A program made the position numbers and the translations under genes. 64,000 nt of DNA from Hyphomicrobiaceae bacterium (GTDB taxonomy: Bacteria; Pseudomonadota; Alphaproteobacteria; Rhizobiales; Hyphomicrobiaceae), in contig JAGRKV010000018.1 in assembly GCA_020442165.1 (NCBI GenBank), positions 1 through 64,000 on the forward strand. The letters are read 5' to 3'. Of the stretch, positions 62,785 to 64,000 are shown in pieces (position 1 is the stretch's first letter; the number at the start of each line of letters is the position of its first letter). Below the pieces are notes generated by a model. That model was not told where the DNA came from. It worked only from the letters and a program-made list of their open reading frames with translations, and did no database searches.

Positions 62785-63360
62785 ATGAAAAAACTGGGAA
62801 TGCGCCATGACGCGCTGGCAGGCCTTGCAGCCGCGTTGTTGGCCTCGGCTTGCGTCAGCACAGTAGCGATGTCCGAACCGTTCGGATTTGGCACCACGCC
62901 GACGGATCAGGAAATTGCAGCGATCAATATCGATGTGATGCCGGACGGGCGCGGTTATCCGCCGGGCTCGGGCTCCGTCGCACAGGGGGAGAAGGTATAC
63001 GCTGACAAATGCGCCGCCTGTCATGGTGCGGACATGACCGAAAGCGTGAAGGGAAGCGGAGCAGATACACTGATCGGCGGGCGCGGCAGCATCGGCACGG
63101 AAAAGACGAAGAAGACCGTGGAGAGCTACTGGCCATATGCATCGACGCTTTTCGACTACGTCAAACGAGCGATGCCGTTCAACGAGCCGGGCTCTCTCAC
63201 CAACGACGAGGTCTATGCGGTATCGGCTTACATCCTGAACAAGGCAAAGATCATCGATGCGAACGCAACGATGAATGCGGAGACCATGTCCAAGGTCGAG
63301 ATGCCCAACAAGGATGGCTTCATTCCCGATCCGCGGCCTGACATCCATAATTACAGGTGA
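62785..63360 (+). CDS. soxD: SoxD-like mono-haem cytochrome c
   Basis: A 191-residue exported c-type cytochrome: signal segment (AGLAAALLASACVSTVAMS), haem motif C76-A-A-C79-H80, and a likely axial Met130 in RAMPFNE. The flanks (FGFGTTPTDQEIAAINIDVMPDG near the N-terminus and PNKDGFIPDPRPD at the end) match the first domain of SoxD. Paracoccus SoxD is about twice as long with two haems; the second haem domain is missing here. Electron acceptor for the SoxC-like enzyme. Confidence 0.88.
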   Translation: MKKLGMRHDALAGLAAALLASACVSTVAMSEPFGFGTTPTDQEIAAINIDVMPDGRGYPPGSGSVAQGEKVYADKCAACHGADMTESVKGSGADTLIGGRGSIGTEKTKKTVESYWPYASTLFDYVKRAMPFNEPGSLTNDEVYAVSAYILNKAKIIDANATMNAETMSKVEMPNKDGFIPDPRPDIHNYR

Positions 63361-63407
63361 CATGCGGCGATGGCGCCGCCGTTCGAGGGATCGGGTTCAT
63401 AGTATTC

Positions 63408-63442
63408 AAGAGGCTGCGACGCATGTGCGTTCGCGGCCTCTT
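63408..63442 (+). terminator. Terminator-like hairpin after soxD
   Basis: AAGAGGC (63408-63414) pairs with GCCTCTT (63436-63442), continued inward by GCG/CGC and ACGC/GCGT, loop ATGT, with one T-G pair and one bulge. The stem starts 48 bases after the soxD stop. The sequence after it is CCGCTTCC, not a strong T-run. Confidence 0.55.
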
Positions 63443-63778
63443 CCGCTTCCATGTGGTGGCGGGTTCTCATGCGCCATTGAAGGCGTTTATTATCAGATAG
63501 GCCGGGCATAATAGTTTTCGTGCATTCTCAGATTGGCGTTTCTTGGCAAAACACTTCATGTCGCGTGACATTTATTTGGGTGCGCCGAAAAAAGCGTCGC
63601 TAAACCTGTAATTCTTGATCTGCATCAAGCGCGGAAACTGCCGTTTTTCTAGAATTCAATGGAATTGGAGAGGCGGGTTCGCCTGCGGCACACAGAGGAT
63701 CAAATGCTGTTTGCTGGCGATGACGCCTTGAAGAGATGAATTCAGCTCAGAAGATCCCAACTGAAAGAGGATATCGTT
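63443..63778. other. Intergenic region with FNR-type promoter
   Basis: About 335 bases between the soxD terminator and the last small gene. It is AT-richer in its middle and carries the FNR/CRP-type promoter at 63615-63655. No gene seen. Confidence 0.5.
63615..63655 (+). promoter_or_regulatory. FNR-type box and -10 element
   Basis: TTGAT-CTGC-ATCAA (63615-63628) is a perfect FNR/FixK/NnrR-family palindrome. TAGAAT at 63650-63655 would be the -10 element, with a start near 63662, so the box is centred close to -41, the class II activator position. The regulated gene is the small ORF at 63779 and whatever follows. Confidence 0.72.
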
Positions 63779-63967
63779 ATGTCGACGGATGCGGATCCTG
63801 GTGAATGCAGATCTCCTGCCTGCAGGTCGGCAACGCCTGGCGGCTGCTCGGACTGTTCGCTGTCTTATGACTGCCGCAGGTCGATGTCGGGAATGCCTCT
63901 GGCATGGCCGGTTGTCGCGATCTTCCTCGTCGGTCTTGGGTGGTTTGCCGCGCGCTTCTTCGGCTGA
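63779..63967 (+). CDS. Small Cys-rich single-pass membrane protein
   Basis: A 62-residue protein. The N-terminal half is Cys-rich (five cysteines; CRSPACRS, then GGCSDCSLSYDCR, including a CxxC), and the C-terminal half is one transmembrane helix (LAWPVVAIFLVGLGWFAA). I recognise no family. The ATG follows AGAGG by about nine bases, and an FNR-type promoter lies upstream, so it is probably a real, oxygen-regulated gene. It may be the first gene of an anaerobic respiration cluster beyond the window. Confidence 0.65.
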   Translation: MSTDADPGECRSPACRSATPGGCSDCSLSYDCRRSMSGMPLAWPVVAIFLVGLGWFAARFFG

Positions 63968-64000
63968 GCGCAGTGGCGCGTTCGCTGCGCGCTGCCGGAT

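Noticed and set aside
61720..63363. A 547-codon minus-strand open frame over soxC and soxD
   Set aside because: It spans two well-supported genes on the other strand and shows no domain; it is a GC-driven shadow.

Overview
The window is a high-GC alphaproteobacterial chromosome segment with no insertion sequences, CRISPR arrays, tRNAs or rRNAs that I can see. Gene content points to the Hyphomicrobiales, and most plausibly to a methylotroph of the Hyphomicrobium/Filomicrobium kind. This is inferred from the methanesulfonate monooxygenase cluster, the atpHAGD order, CtrA-type boxes and a Bradyrhizobium-like nitrate assimilation operon; no species is claimed.

The left two thirds (1-35600) are mostly housekeeping. 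The minus-strand F1 ATP synthase operon (atpH-A-G-D, atpD cut by the window edge) comes first. It is followed by an alpha/beta-hydrolase-OsmC fusion, a long coiled-coil PilZ protein behind CtrA-like boxes, priA, a small transaldolase-like gene, rplS with an unusual C-terminal extension, a membrane desaturase, an OmpA protein with three internal repeats, map, radC, several small domain proteins (DUF4186, cyclic-nucleotide-binding, TerB), a modular secreted protein, argB, a proline-rich Clp-N protein, and the engB-yidC-rnpA-rpmH group. A DUF547 protein, a TVP38/TMEM64 membrane protein overlapping a MerA/Lpd-type flavoprotein, and a histidine kinase follow.

From 35666 to 47145 lies a complete nitrate-uptake and nitrate-reduction unit. 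It contains nasT-nasS (ANTAR antiterminator and nitrate-sensing partner), an NtrC-type site and a sigma-54 promoter, and a leader with two AnnGnn hexaloop hairpins whose second stem overlaps an intrinsic terminator. These are followed by nrtA, nrtB, a fused double ATPase (nrtCD), a single-domain globin, an NAD(P)H/FAD reductase, a Rieske ferredoxin (nasG-like) and the molybdopterin nitrate reductase. No nitrite reductase is encoded here.

From 47765 to 63360 is an organosulfonate module. The minus-strand msmA-B-C-D set encodes methanesulfonate monooxygenase; the large subunit has the diagnostic CxH-X26-CxxH Rieske spacing. It diverges from an ABC importer (binding protein, two different permeases, two different ATPases). 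A Gld-like ABC export pair follows, then a SoxC-like sulfite dehydrogenase and a short mono-haem SoxD-like cytochrome. The inferred logic is: methanesulfonate is imported, cleaved to formaldehyde plus sulfite by the NADH-driven Msm chain, and the sulfite is oxidised in the periplasm by SoxCD-like proteins. The window ends with a tiny Cys-rich membrane protein behind a perfect FNR-type box placed as in a class II promoter, which suggests that a low-oxygen gene set begins just beyond the edge.
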